A stretch of DNA of 41,876 bases from a virus. The translations under genes were made by a program, and so were the position numbers. This document shows, one piece after another, positions 16,107 to 24,344 of the stretch. The stretch covers positions 1-41,876 of IMG/VR virus record IMGVR_UViG_3300036860_000522; one strand, given 5' to 3'. Position 1 is the stretch's first letter. Each line of letters begins with the position of its first letter. The notes beneath the pieces were generated by a model that ran no database searches, was not told where the DNA came from, and saw nothing but the letters and a program-made list of their open reading frames with translations.

Positions 16107-18790
16107 TGGGCCTCCCGTTTCTGCTCCTGCTCGGACATGGCGGCCTGGCGGACGGCCAACAGGCCTTCATGTACGCGCAAGCGGACATCGCCCGCAGCGG
16201 CGCCACCCGGGCCGCCTATCACAGCCCGCACGTCTTTGTCACCGTCGGCGGCATCCAGCGTGCGACGGCGCGGCTCGACCCGTCGACCAAGCTGCTGGTG
16301 GACTCGCTCACCATCACCAGCGGGCTGCAGGCGCCGAGCACGTGCCAATTCACGGCCAAAGGGTTCGAGCCGGTGGTCGGGCAGGAGGTGGTCGTCACCC
16401 TCGGCTCGGAGAACAGCCTGCAGCACGAATTCGCCGGCCAGATTCTGAGCCTCCATCTGAGCTACGTCGGGTCGCCGGCGAACCCGCAGTACGAGGTCAG
16501 CGCGATCGATTACACCTGGCTGCTCGATCGGCGGCTGGTGCTCCGGCGCTACACGAACGCGTCCGCGACGGCGATCGCCGCGGATCTGATCGCCACCTTC
16601 ACGAGCGGCTTTACCACCAGGCGCGTCGAAGCGGGGCTCGAGGTGCTCGACGAATTCACCTGCACCAATCAGCGCGTGACGGAGGCGCTGACGAACCTGG
16701 CGCAGCGGATTGGCGGGCATCGGTATGTCGACTATCTGCGCGCGCTGCATCTCTTCGTCGGCGTCGAGAGCGGCCTGACGAACCCGATCACGCTCACGGC
16801 GACGCATCCGACGCTCGAGGCACTGCAGGTGACGCGGGATCTGAGCCAGTACCTCACGCGCGTCTATCTCGAGGGCGGCGGCGTGAACGCGCTGACGGAG
16901 CTCGCCCCGGGCGAGACGATCCTGCCGGTGGACGATACGGCCTGGTACGCGTCCGCCGGCGGCGTGGTCGTCTCCGGCCCGCAGCGCCTCCTCTACACGG
17001 GGACGTATGCCGGTGGGGCCGGCAGCCTCGTGGGCCCCGGCATTGGCCCCTCGGCGGCCCTCGTTGCCACCAGTGTCGTCGGGGCCGCCGGCGTGGAGAG
17101 TGGCGCGCACAACTATGCGGCCAGCTTCACGACGGCCGCTGGCGAGTCGCTGCCATCGCCACTGACGCCGATCACGGTCGGGCCGATGGCGACGCCGAGC
17201 ACGGCCCCCACCCTCGCGCTCGCGGCGGGGGCGGGCTTGAACACGGGCGTCTATGGCTACGGCATCACGTTCGGCACGGCGTTGGGGGAGACGACGATCG
17301 GCGTGCTGGCGCAGATCACCACGAGCACACAACTGGTGCCGCCGTCGGGGTATTGGACCGGCTTCTATTACGACGCGCTGCCGGGCGGATCGATGACGGC
17401 GAACAAGTTCTACGGCTATGTCGTCACCTTCACGACGGCGGCCGGCGAAACGACGGGGTCGACGAGCCGCGTCATCGGCTCCACCAGCACGTTCGACCAG
17501 GGTGTCCGACTCCACGCGGTGCCCGTGTCGAATGTGTCGCTGGTCACGAGTCGCAAAGTCTATCGCACGATTGCCTGTGTCGATTCCGGCGCCGCGAACG
17601 TGGCGGCGCTCCATTACCTCACGACCATCGCGAACAACACGACCACCACGCTGGACGACAGTGCGTCGGATGCATCGATGAGCGGGAACGCGGCGCCGCC
17701 CTCGAGCAATACGGCGACCTACCCAGCCAATCAGGTCGCGCTGAGCGCCATCCCGCTGGGCCCGACGGGCACAACGTCCCGCACGGTGTACCGCACGACA
17801 GTCGGTGGCGCGACGTACAAGCGGCTGACGACGATCGCCGACAACAGCACGACGACCTATGCGGATGCCACCGCCGACGGCAGTCTCGGCGCGACGGTGC
17901 CGAGCACGAACACGGCGGCGATGAACCAGGTCAATCTGAGCGGCATTCCGATCGGGAGCGCGACGGTCACGAGCCGGAAGGTCTATCGCACCGCCGCCGG
18001 CGGCGCGCAGTTCAAACTGCTGACGACGCTGGCCGACAACACGACGACGACGTATGCCGATGCGACGGCTGACGCCAGCCTGGGCGCGGACGCTCCGAGC
18101 AGCGATACCTCGGGCCTGGCGCAGCCTGACGGTCAGATCAACGCCGGCAGTACGGTGCTGCTCGTCGCCGGCCCGGGCGCCTTCGATCCGGCCGGCGGCT
18201 GGGCCATCATCGGCAACGGACAGCAGGTCATTCGCTACACCGGTATCGCCGGCACGTCATTGACCGGCGTGCCCGCGAGCGGCGCCGGCGCCATCGTCGC
18301 CAGCGTCGGCTACAACTCCACCGTCACGGCCGCGCCGACGCTGACCGGGATTCCCGCCAGCGGCGCGGGCGCGATGATCTATCCCCTCAAGAAAGGCGAC
18401 CCGATCAATCTGCTCGTGCAGGTCGACGACCTGGCGGCCCAGATCGAGCTCGCGAGTCTCCTCGGCGGCGACGGCATCCAGGAAGAGTATCTGCAGGATC
18501 GCCGGCTCTCGCGCACGGAAGCCACGGCGCGCGCGACGGCGCGGCTCACCGAGCGCAATCAAATCGAGGTCGCCGTCACCTTCACCACGCACGACGTCAA
18601 CACGATCGCCGGGCGCACCGTGTCGATCGATCTGCCGGTGCCCATCAGCGTCAGCGGCGACTTCGCGTTGCAGTCGGTCACCATTACTGACTTCACCCCG
18701 AACATTCTGCCGCGCTACACCGCGCGCGCCTCGTCCACGCAGTTCTCGCTCGCGGACCTGCTCCGCCTGGGCGGCCAGGGAACCCGCTGA
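16106..18790 (+). CDS. Tail hub / baseplate protein with internal repeats
   Basis: An 894-residue protein. Residues about 45-260 look like the hub (gp27-like) fold: VDSLTITSGLQAPSTCQF, then YEVSAIDYTWLLDRRLVLRR and NLAQRIGGHRYVDYLRALHLF. The C-terminal 130 residues return to hub-like sequence (IQEEYLQDRRLSRTEATARA). Between them lies a long run of FN3-like beta units, including three tandem copies beginning S-R-(K/T)-V-Y-R-T at about 17551, 17776 and 17972, and two copies of LTG(V/I)PASGAGA near 18265 and 18345. Such hubs anchor receptor-binding proteins at the tail tip; the repeats may extend them from the surface. Confidence 0.82.
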   Translation: MGLPFLLLLGHGGLADGQQAFMYAQADIARSGATRAAYHSPHVFVTVGGIQRATARLDPSTKLLVDSLTITSGLQAPSTCQFTAKGFEPVVGQEVVVTLGSENSLQHEFAGQILSLHLSYVGSPANPQYEVSAIDYTWLLDRRLVLRRYTNASATAIAADLIATFTSGFTTRRVEAGLEVLDEFTCTNQRVTEALTNLAQRIGGHRYVDYLRALHLFVGVESGLTNPITLTATHPTLEALQVTRDLSQYLTRVYLEGGGVNALTELAPGETILPVDDTAWYASAGGVVVSGPQRLLYTGTYAGGAGSLVGPGIGPSAALVATSVVGAAGVESGAHNYAASFTTAAGESLPSPLTPITVGPMATPSTAPTLALAAGAGLNTGVYGYGITFGTALGETTIGVLAQITTSTQLVPPSGYWTGFYYDALPGGSMTANKFYGYVVTFTTAAGETTGSTSRVIGSTSTFDQGVRLHAVPVSNVSLVTSRKVYRTIACVDSGAANVAALHYLTTIANNTTTTLDDSASDASMSGNAAPPSSNTATYPANQVALSAIPLGPTGTTSRTVYRTTVGGATYKRLTTIADNSTTTYADATADGSLGATVPSTNTAAMNQVNLSGIPIGSATVTSRKVYRTAAGGAQFKLLTTLADNTTTTYADATADASLGADAPSSDTSGLAQPDGQINAGSTVLLVAGPGAFDPAGGWAIIGNGQQVIRYTGIAGTSLTGVPASGAGAIVASVGYNSTVTAAPTLTGIPASGAGAMIYPLKKGDPINLLVQVDDLAAQIELASLLGGDGIQEEYLQDRRLSRTEATARATARLTERNQIEVAVTFTTHDVNTIAGRTVSIDLPVPISVSGDFALQSVTITDFTPNILPRYTARASSTQFSLADLLRLGGQGTR

Positions 18791-19785
18791 TGGCCATTAC
18801 GCGGACGCCGCTCGTGGATGACGATGGCAGCGGGAACACCGGATCCATCATCAACAACGCGCTCAAGACCGAGCTTTACGATCAGATCGACGCGGCGGAC
18901 GCGGCCGTCGCCGCGGCCGCGGCCGCTGACATTGCGGCGACCGTGGATCCTGGGATCTGTGCCGGCCGGCTCACGCTGACGAGCGGCACGCCGGTGACTA
19001 CGGCCGACGTGACGGGCGCGACGACCATCTATTGGACGCCCTACACCGGGAATCGCCTCGCGCTCTACGCGAGCGGCGCGTGGAGCGTGCTCACCTTCAC
19101 GGAAATTCCCCTCGCCCTGGGCACGATGACCAGCGGCTTGCCGTACGACGTGTTTGCCTTCAACAACAGCGGGGCGGTCGCCCTCGAGAAGCTGGCCTGG
19201 ACGAATGGGACGACCCGGGCGACCGCCCTGGCGCTGCAGGACGGCGTGCTGGTCAAATCGGGCGATGCCACCCGGCGGTATCTCGGCACGTTCTATACGA
19301 CCTCCACGACCGCGACCGAAGACAGCGTGGCGAAGCGGTACTGCTGGAATTATTACCACCGGGAGCGCCGGCCGCTGGTGCGCCGGGAAACCACCGCGAA
19401 CTGGACCTACACGACCGCCACCTGGCGTCAGGCGAACGGCGCCGCGGCGAATCAGGTCGAGGCCATCATTGGCGTCGCCGAAGTCACGGTGGATCTCTTC
19501 GTGTTCGGGACGGCGCACAACAGTTCGGCCGGGGTCGGCTTCTCCGTGGGCATCGGGGTCAACTCGACCTCGACCTATTCCAGCAGCGCGATTGGCGGGT
19601 ACGTCGAGTCGCAAGGGACGAGCGACAACGCCCTGTGCACCGCCGCGCATCTCGCGCTCAAGCCGGCGATCGGGCTGAACACGTTTGCGTGGCTCGAAAT
19701 CAGTACCGCGACTGGGACGACCACCTGGCTCGGCACGCTCTTCAGCGGGCAGGCCAACGGCCTGAACGGCTGGATCGAGGGCTAG
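18790..19785 (+). CDS. Tail fibre / tip receptor-binding-type protein
   Basis: A 331-residue protein: a short N-terminal attachment segment (MAITRTPLVDDDGSGNTGSI), an Ala-rich helix (DAADAAVAAAAAADIAAT), then beta-rich modules ending LEISTATGTTTWLGTLFSGQ. The opening is common in distal tail fibres of siphophages. It overlaps the hub stop as TGATG and is the last gene before the lysis region. Confidence 0.72.
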   Translation: MAITRTPLVDDDGSGNTGSIINNALKTELYDQIDAADAAVAAAAAADIAATVDPGICAGRLTLTSGTPVTTADVTGATTIYWTPYTGNRLALYASGAWSVLTFTEIPLALGTMTSGLPYDVFAFNNSGAVALEKLAWTNGTTRATALALQDGVLVKSGDATRRYLGTFYTTSTTATEDSVAKRYCWNYYHRERRPLVRRETTANWTYTTATWRQANGAAANQVEAIIGVAEVTVDLFVFGTAHNSSAGVGFSVGIGVNSTSTYSSSAIGGYVESQGTSDNALCTAAHLALKPAIGLNTFAWLEISTATGTTTWLGTLFSGQANGLNGWIEG

Positions 19786-19793
19786 GGAAGGAC

Positions 19794-20075
19794 ATGCCAG
19801 GACCAGAACCCGAATTCATCAAGTGGCTCATCACGCTCGGCGTCGGCGGCGTCCTCGCCGGGTTCATGTTCGTGTTCTATCGCAAGGACATCAAGCAGTA
19901 CACCGAACTGTGGAAAATCACGACCGACCAGATGACGACCGTGGTGAAAGAGAACACGGCCTCGAACGTGCGGCTGATTGCGATGCTCGAAACCGGCGAG
20001 CGCAACGCCTTGCGCAAGGCGGACATCGAAGAATTGGTCGATCGGCGCGTCAAAAAATCGGAGGGATCGCCGTGA
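19794..20075 (+). CDS. Holin-like single-TM protein (BhlA-like architecture)
   Basis: A 93-residue protein with a ribosome site (ggaagg) before ATG 19794. One membrane segment (WLITLGVGGVLAGFMFVFY, residues about 10-29) is followed at once by a charged amphipathic helix (YRKDIKQYTELWKITTDQM) ending in a basic tail. This is the layout of BhlA/UviB-type holin-like proteins. The location just after tail fibre genes and before the endolysin agrees. A role other than holin, such as a membrane-anchored accessory factor, cannot be excluded. Confidence 0.65.
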   Translation: MPGPEPEFIKWLITLGVGGVLAGFMFVFYRKDIKQYTELWKITTDQMTTVVKENTASNVRLIAMLETGERNALRKADIEELVDRRVKKSEGSP

Positions 20076-20098
20076 CCGACTGCGGCGAAGGGTGACCC

Positions 20099-20509
20099 AT
20101 GAAACAGTACCTCAAGGATTCCTGGCTGCTGCTGGCAATCATCATCGGCTTTACGCTCCTGAGCAGCGCGAGCAGCTGTGCGACGCACGCGCCGGCGACC
20201 CTATCGCCCGAGGCGCGGACGGCCTGGTACGGCACGCGCGTCATCAAAGCACTCGACGTATTGCGCGACAGCGCGATCGAGGCCCAGGCCCAGACGCCGC
20301 CACTGCTGTCTGAAGCGGTGACCCGATCGATCGTCGAGACGCATCGATCGCTGCTCGAGACGATTCACCAGGCGCCCCGCGGCTGGCCGGCGACGGTCAC
20401 GGCGGCCTTGGGCGAGTTGGAAGACGGCCTGCCGCCGGCCCAACGCGTGATCGTGCACCCCTACGTCGAGCTCACCCGCACCTTCCTCAAGGAGATCCCC
20501 CATGACTGA
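20099..20509 (+). CDS. Membrane-anchored or secreted lysis-region protein
   Basis: A 136-residue protein whose first 30 residues form a signal or anchor (SWLLLAIIIGFTLLSSASSC). The Cys at the end could be lipidated, but the lipobox is imperfect. The rest is helical. Its position in the lysis cassette and a small export-like N-terminus would fit a spanin-like or secreted accessory protein; the sequence does not decide this. It overlaps the next gene. Confidence 0.6.
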   Translation: MKQYLKDSWLLLAIIIGFTLLSSASSCATHAPATLSPEARTAWYGTRVIKALDVLRDSAIEAQAQTPPLLSEAVTRSIVETHRSLLETIHQAPRGWPATVTAALGELEDGLPPAQRVIVHPYVELTRTFLKEIPHD

Positions 20510-20759
20510 CGCTGACATGAGTCCGGGTGGCCTGCTGCTCGCGGCCGCGATTCAAGAACTGCCGGCGATCATCGAGGGCCTGCGCCGCCTGTTCACGACA
20601 GACCATCCGGAGGTGCCAGCCCCCACCGATGCCGAGGTCATCGAAGCCTTCAACGCGGCCTATGCGTCGTCCCTCGCGAAGGACCAGGCCTGGCTGGCCG
20701 CCCACCCGGAACCGCCGCCGGCGCCGGTTGGCGCGGACGATCCGGGCTCGGATCGATGA
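20502..20759 (+). CDS. Hypothetical lysis-region protein
   Basis: An 85-residue protein starting inside the 3' end of the previous gene and ending ATGA with the next. It is helical (GGLLLAAAIQELPAIIEGLRR, mildly hydrophobic) with a Pro-rich C-terminus. No family recognised. The tight overlaps on both sides support it as a real coupled gene. Confidence 0.6.
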   Translation: MTDADMSPGGLLLAAAIQELPAIIEGLRRLFTTDHPEVPAPTDAEVIEAFNAAYASSLAKDQAWLAAHPEPPPAPVGADDPGSDR

Positions 20760-22066
20760 GTCTCCTGAGCGCCCTGCTCTCGCTGCTCACGTTTCGCCGC
20801 CGCTCGGCGCCGCGGCCGCCACCGGTGCCGAGCCCCCCGCCACGCCGCGCGATCGCCGTCGCGCAGGTGCCGGGCGGCGCCGGCGCCGTCGTCTCGCTCG
20901 CCGAGCGTATGGATGTCACGAATGCGGACGGCTACGTCTGCTTCACCGACGTGCCGGCCGATCGCGTGAGCGTCGCGCTGGCGATCGATGCGGAAGGCTA
21001 CGAGCCGTACCGGGTAGCTGTGACGATCCCGCCCGACGGCCGCAATTACAACCTGATGGTCGGCGGGTCGCAGAATGTGTCCGATCAGATCGCGTGTCCC
21101 GCGCTCGTACCGACACGACCGATCCTGCCGGGCCTGGTCGTGCGGCGCGCCGTCTTCGCGCTCGCCACGGGCGAGCGCTGGACGGCGATCGAGTGTTCCG
21201 ACTTTCAACTCTTCCAACGGTTTCTCCGCGGCCAGGACCTTGCGCCCGTGCTCGCGCAGCGCGCCATGCTCGGGTTCAATCTGCTGCGCGTGTTCCTGAC
21301 CTGCGATCAGATGTTCAATCTGCATCCAACCGATTACCCGGCGTACTTCGCGGATCTGGTGACCTTCGTCCGCCTGCTCGCGCGCAACGGTCTGCGGCCG
21401 GAGCTCGTCGTGTTCGCGGACGCCACGCTCGTGATGCCGATTCCCTCGAACCAGGTCGCGTTCTTCGCCAGCGTCGTGACCACCCTGCAGCCGGTCGCCG
21501 ACCAGGTGCTCCTCGAGCTCGTCAACGAAAATGATCAGCGCGTGAATACGATCGATCCGCGCGCGTTTCCGCCGCCGGCCGGGATCCTGGCGGCGCATGG
21601 ATCGAATGGCAGCCAGGCGGTGCCGGTCCGCCCAGCGTGGAGCTACGAAACGTTTCACACCAACGATGCGCCGGAGTGGTGGCGGAAGACCGGCCACAAC
21701 GCGATGGAGCTCGCCGCCGGCGGGCCCGGCTTCAGCGGCAGCGGCAAGCCAATCCTCACGAACGAAAACACCCGTTGTCCCGATCGGTTCAACAGCGTGC
21801 TGCGCGCGTTCGATGCGGCCGCCGGCGCCGCGCTGCTCTGCGCCGGGAGCTGCTTTCATTCGGTCCACGGCAAATCGAGCGAGCTCTTCGACGGCGACGA
21901 GCTCGCCTGTGCGCAGGCGTGGGTCGAAGGCGCGCGGTCGGTGCCGCTGGAATTCACCGAGGGCGCGTATCGCCATCGCACGGACCTCGAGGGTCCGGGC
22001 ATCTTGCGCGCGTACGACCGCGTGCTCCCCGATGGCCGGAGTGCGGTCGTGCGGATTCGGACCTAG
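20756..22066 (+). CDS. Glycoside-hydrolase-like protein (clan GH-A type TIM barrel)
   Basis: A 436-residue protein: a short hydrophobic N-terminus and Pro-rich linker, a carboxypeptidase-regulatory-like beta domain (about residues 35-105, with GYEPYRVAVTIPPDGRNYNL), then a barrel-like domain. Within the barrel, QVLLELVNENDQRV carries an Asn-Glu pair as in the acid/base strand of clan GH-A (e.g. GH5) enzymes, and KPILTNENTR could supply the nucleophile Glu. Its place between holin-like genes and the endolysin suggests a glycan-degrading role at the cell surface or in lysis. The substrate is unknown; the fold is assigned by eye. Confidence 0.6.
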   Translation: MSLLSALLSLLTFRRRSAPRPPPVPSPPPRRAIAVAQVPGGAGAVVSLAERMDVTNADGYVCFTDVPADRVSVALAIDAEGYEPYRVAVTIPPDGRNYNLMVGGSQNVSDQIACPALVPTRPILPGLVVRRAVFALATGERWTAIECSDFQLFQRFLRGQDLAPVLAQRAMLGFNLLRVFLTCDQMFNLHPTDYPAYFADLVTFVRLLARNGLRPELVVFADATLVMPIPSNQVAFFASVVTTLQPVADQVLLELVNENDQRVNTIDPRAFPPPAGILAAHGSNGSQAVPVRPAWSYETFHTNDAPEWWRKTGHNAMELAAGGPGFSGSGKPILTNENTRCPDRFNSVLRAFDAAAGAALLCAGSCFHSVHGKSSELFDGDELACAQAWVEGARSVPLEFTEGAYRHRTDLEGPGILRAYDRVLPDGRSAVVRIRT

Positions 22067-22105
22067 GTACCATGGTACTTCGCTGAGCTCATTCAAAAGG
22101 TGCCC

Positions 22106-22528
22106 ATGCTGACGTGTTATGACATCGCGCAGCGCTTTGTCGGGATGCGGGAAACGCCGGGCCTCGCCTCGACGCCGATGATCTTGGCGATGCTGCGATT
22201 AGACGATGCGTCCGTGGCTGACGATGAGACGCCCTGGTGCGGAGCCTTCGCCAGCTTTGTCGCCTGGCTACTCCGCCGGCCGCGGAGCAAGTCCCTCGCG
22301 GCGCGCTCCTGGCTGCATGTCGGCCGGCCGATCGAGCTCGAGGATGCGGTCGCCGGCGACGACATCGTGGTGTTCGAACGCGGCGCCGGCGGCCACGTCG
22401 GCTTCTATGCCGGGCGCAACAAAGATGGATCGGTCCTCATCCTGGGTGGCAATCAGTCGGATGCGGTCACGATTGCCGCGTTTCCGGTGGCCCGCCTCCT
22501 CGGCGTGCGCCGGCTCATCGATCGGTAA
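22106..22528 (+). CDS. Endolysin, NlpC/P60-like (TIGR02594-type) peptidase
   Basis: A 140-residue single-domain enzyme. The nucleophile Cys is in ETPWCGAFASFVAWLL and the catalytic His in GAGGHVGFYAGR, with the GNQSD turn following, the order of small TIGR02594/CHAP-like cysteine peptidases. It would cleave the peptide part of peptidoglycan to release phage. No signal peptide, so holin-dependent export is expected. ATG 22106 has an aaaagg site 5 bases upstream; GTG 22100 is possible. Confidence 0.82.
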   Translation: MLTCYDIAQRFVGMRETPGLASTPMILAMLRLDDASVADDETPWCGAFASFVAWLLRRPRSKSLAARSWLHVGRPIELEDAVAGDDIVVFERGAGGHVGFYAGRNKDGSVLILGGNQSDAVTIAAFPVARLLGVRRLIDR

Positions 22529-22596
22529 CAGACACACAGGTCGTGCGCGGCAGCAATTGGCTCAACGCGACCACGCAACAAAAACTGAGAGACCAG

Positions 22597-22785
22597 ATGC
22601 CACATGACAAAAACGGGGAGCTGCTCGCGGTCGGGGATCTGGTGATGATCCCGGCGCGGGTCACGGCCATTCACGCGACTGAGGACTACTGCAACTGCGA
22701 GCTCGAGCTGATCGAGCGGATGCCACCCGACAACACGGTCGACACGAAGAGCTGCAATACGCGACAGGTCATCAAGTCGGTGTAG
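22597..22785 (+). CDS. Small hypothetical protein
   Basis: A 62-residue protein (MPHDKNGELLAVGDLVMIPA) with two Cys (YCNCELELIER) and a strand-rich, SH3-like small-barrel look (DLVMIPARVTAI). It follows the endolysin after about 70 bp. No named family recognised; small barrels of this kind are common in phage accessory genes. Confidence 0.55.
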   Translation: MPHDKNGELLAVGDLVMIPARVTAIHATEDYCNCELELIERMPPDNTVDTKSCNTRQVIKSV

Positions 22786-22836
22786 ATTACAGACCGTGAC
22801 GGGCGGGCCGTCGCCGAAAGGGGAGACCATACGCAT

Positions 22837-22896
22837 ATGGCCAAAGGTCGCAAATCCGCGATGGGCAAACGCACCCCGAAAAAGAAGGCGGCGTGA
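22837..22896 (+). CDS. Possible 19-residue basic peptide
   Basis: ATG 22837 is preceded at a proper distance by ggggag and opens a 19-residue peptide (MAKGRKSAMGKRTPKKKAA) with nine Lys/Arg. It is too short to prove by sequence alone. The ribosome site and the composition make it worth keeping as a candidate. Confidence 0.4.
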   Translation: MAKGRKSAMGKRTPKKKAA

Positions 22897-22928
22897 CGCG
22901 CTGATCGCGTCTGTCTCACACGCATCGG

Positions 22929-22954
22929 TCGGGTCGGCCCCGCGGCCGACCCGA
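22929..22954 (+). terminator. Strong GC-rich hairpin after the lysis genes
   Basis: An 11-bp perfect stem (22929-22939 with 22944-22954) closes a 4-base loop in the gap after the last lysis-region genes. There is no T tract, so it is not a classic intrinsic terminator; it may still end or attenuate late transcription. A perfect TATAAT (22977-22982) follows without a clear -35 box. Confidence 0.4.
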
Positions 22955-23020
22955 GCGTCCGCCCGCATCCCGGCCGTATAATTCGTCCGCGCGTTCTCCA
23001 CGGACCGACCATGCGGCTCG

Positions 23021-23260
23021 ATGGCTGATCTCAGTACCGTGCAGTGGCGGGTGATCGTCGCCGGCCGGCGGATCCCCTGCCTTCTCACCCGCGTGCACGG
23101 CGTGATCCAGCTCCGCGTCCCCGACTATCCTCACGTGCAGGCCTCGGGGCCCGATGTGGCCACCGCGATGCAGCGCGCCGAAGCGGCCCTGCGCCATATG
23201 CTGCGGGCCCGCGCGCGCGCTGCCGTCCCCGATCACGCTGCACGCCGGCCGGACGCGTGA
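23021..23260 (+). CDS. HicB-like small protein
   Basis: A 79-residue protein with the pattern of a HicB-type N-terminal domain: strand VIAGRRIPCLLTRV, then VIQLRVPDYPHVQASGPDV and helix ATAMQRAEAALRHML. In HicAB systems this partner is the antitoxin, but no HicA-like toxin is seen next to it, so the function may differ. It overlaps the next gene as GTGA. Family assignment by pattern. Confidence 0.6.
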   Translation: MADLSTVQWRVIVAGRRIPCLLTRVHGVIQLRVPDYPHVQASGPDVATAMQRAEAALRHMLRARARAAVPDHAARRPDA

Positions 23261-23532
23261 CACCGACCTGGCTCGATCTCCTCCTCGCCTTCTGTGGCGG
23301 CTGGCTGCTGCGCGTCGCCGCCGATCCCTGGCTGCGGCCTGTCCCCTCGACCGACGCGCCATCCGAGCCGCCCGTCTATCTGTCCCCGGCCTGCGCTCAC
23401 GAACAGCACGGGTACTGCCTGCGGGTGTGTCCGGACAGTGCTCGGCAAGCTGGTGTCTGCCCTGGCTTCTGTCAGTGCGTCTGTCACCGCGGGCAGGCCG
23501 TGGAGCCTGAAGCCGGACCCGTTCGTCGGTGA
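23257..23532 (+). CDS. Membrane-anchored Cys-rich small protein
   Basis: A 91-residue protein from GTG 23257. One N-terminal membrane segment (WLDLLLAFCGGWLLRVA) is followed by a domain with about nine Cys (CAHEQHGYCLRVCP; CPGFCQCVCH) that could bind zinc or form disulfides. Its association with the following two membrane proteins suggests a lysis or envelope role. No known family recognised. Confidence 0.6.
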   Translation: MTPTWLDLLLAFCGGWLLRVAADPWLRPVPSTDAPSEPPVYLSPACAHEQHGYCLRVCPDSARQAGVCPGFCQCVCHRGQAVEPEAGPVRR

Positions 23533-23535
23533 CGA

Positions 23536-23730
23536 ATGGATTGCAAGCGGACACTGGCGGTGCCATTCTGGTTCCTGATGTTGGTGAGCGTCGTCGTCGC
23601 CTTCCCGTACGAGCTCGCGATCGAGCGCGGCTGGATCCCGGAGTCGGCGCTGTTCCTCTGGACCCTCGCGGCGGTCATCGTCCTCGTGTCGGAACTCGGC
23701 TGGCGCGCGTACGCGAATCGGGACACATGA
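23536..23730 (+). CDS. Two-TM small membrane protein, holin candidate
   Basis: A 64-residue protein with two hydrophobic segments (VPFWFLMLVSVVVAFPY and ALFLWTLAAVIVLVSELGW) and a short charged turn between them. The size and topology fit a class II holin, or a partner of the single-TM proteins nearby. It overlaps the next gene as ATGA. Confidence 0.6.
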   Translation: MDCKRTLAVPFWFLMLVSVVVAFPYELAIERGWIPESALFLWTLAAVIVLVSELGWRAYANRDT

Positions 23731-23870
23731 CCTGGGTCGAGTTCGCCGACAAGCACTTCCTCGGGCTCAGCCTCATCGTCCTGTTCGTCACCTGGGTGGT
23801 GGGCGAGATCCTGATCGCGTGGCTCCGCGTGAAACGTGGAACATTTCAGGCCTCTGATCGCCGCCCCTGA
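23727..23870 (+). CDS. One-TM small membrane protein
   Basis: A 47-residue protein with one membrane segment (LGLSLIVLFVTWVVGEILIAW) and a basic C-terminus. It is coupled to the two-TM gene by ATGA; the pair may act as holin and antiholin. Its 3' end overlaps the convergent regulator gene by about 25 bp. Confidence 0.55.
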   Translation: MTWVEFADKHFLGLSLIVLFVTWVVGEILIAWLRVKRGTFQASDRRP

Positions 23871-24052
23871 CGCGTCCGATTGAGCCGCGTCGCCAGCCGC
23901 GCCAACTCCCGCTGGGCAAGCGGATCGGGCGCGGTCCGCCCCTGCTCCCAGTTCTCGACCGTCCGCCCGGAGCGAGCGAAGCGCTGACCGAACGTTTCCA
24001 CGTCTTCGCCGAGCGCTTGGCGTAGCCCGCGAATCGTGTCGGCGGTCATCAT
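23846..24052 (-). CDS. XRE-family HTH regulator, small
   Basis: A 68-residue protein from ATG 24052 with a good ribosome site (gggaga). It is one helix-turn-helix domain of XRE/YiaG type: TIRGLRQALGEDVETFGQRF then ARSGRTVENWEQGRTAPDPL. It is at the prophage edge next to attP, downstream of the small accessory operon on the same strand. It may regulate that operon through the palindrome at 24842-24862, an inference only. Confidence 0.75.
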   Translation of the reverse strand: MMTADTIRGLRQALGEDVETFGQRFARSGRTVENWEQGRTAPDPLAQRELARLATRLNRTRQGRRSEA

Positions 24053-24263
24053 CGGATCTCCCGATCGCGCACCATTCTGCCAGGCGGTGCGGCGGTCCTT
24101 GCAGATCATCGGGCGGCCATACTGGAGACGCGACCGGCCGGCGCCATTCGCGACACGGAGCGCCTTGCGGCGCGCCACACGCGGGACACGCGGCGGACGC
24201 GATCGCTCGGCGTTCCCGCTGCTTGCTGCCGCTGCTGGGGGTGTGCCGCGGAGCATCAGGCTC

Positions 24264-24344
24264 TCACGTCAGCCACGCGTATCTTGGCCACCACGACGGA
24301 TAGGTCTCACCCCAGATCGTGACGGTGTAGGTGAGCGTCGCCAT
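24264..24344 (-). CDS. Possible 26-residue peptide
   Basis: A short Trp/Tyr-rich frame (MATLTYTVTIWGETYPSWW) whose start overlaps the stop of the upstream gene as TGATGG, the same coupling as between the two genes before it. Composition is strand-like. It may be a real mini-gene at the end of the operon. Confidence 0.4.
   Translation of the reverse strand: MATLTYTVTIWGETYPSWWPRYAWLT

Noticed and set aside
14028-19785. A diversity-generating retroelement acting on the tail genes
   Set aside because: No reverse transcriptase and no template/variable repeat pair was seen anywhere in the window.
20660-22096. Minus-strand open frame of 478 codons opposite the glycoside-hydrolase-like gene
   Set aside because: No protein-like pattern. 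The plus-strand product has coherent domains and catalytic-looking motifs and is coupled to its neighbour.
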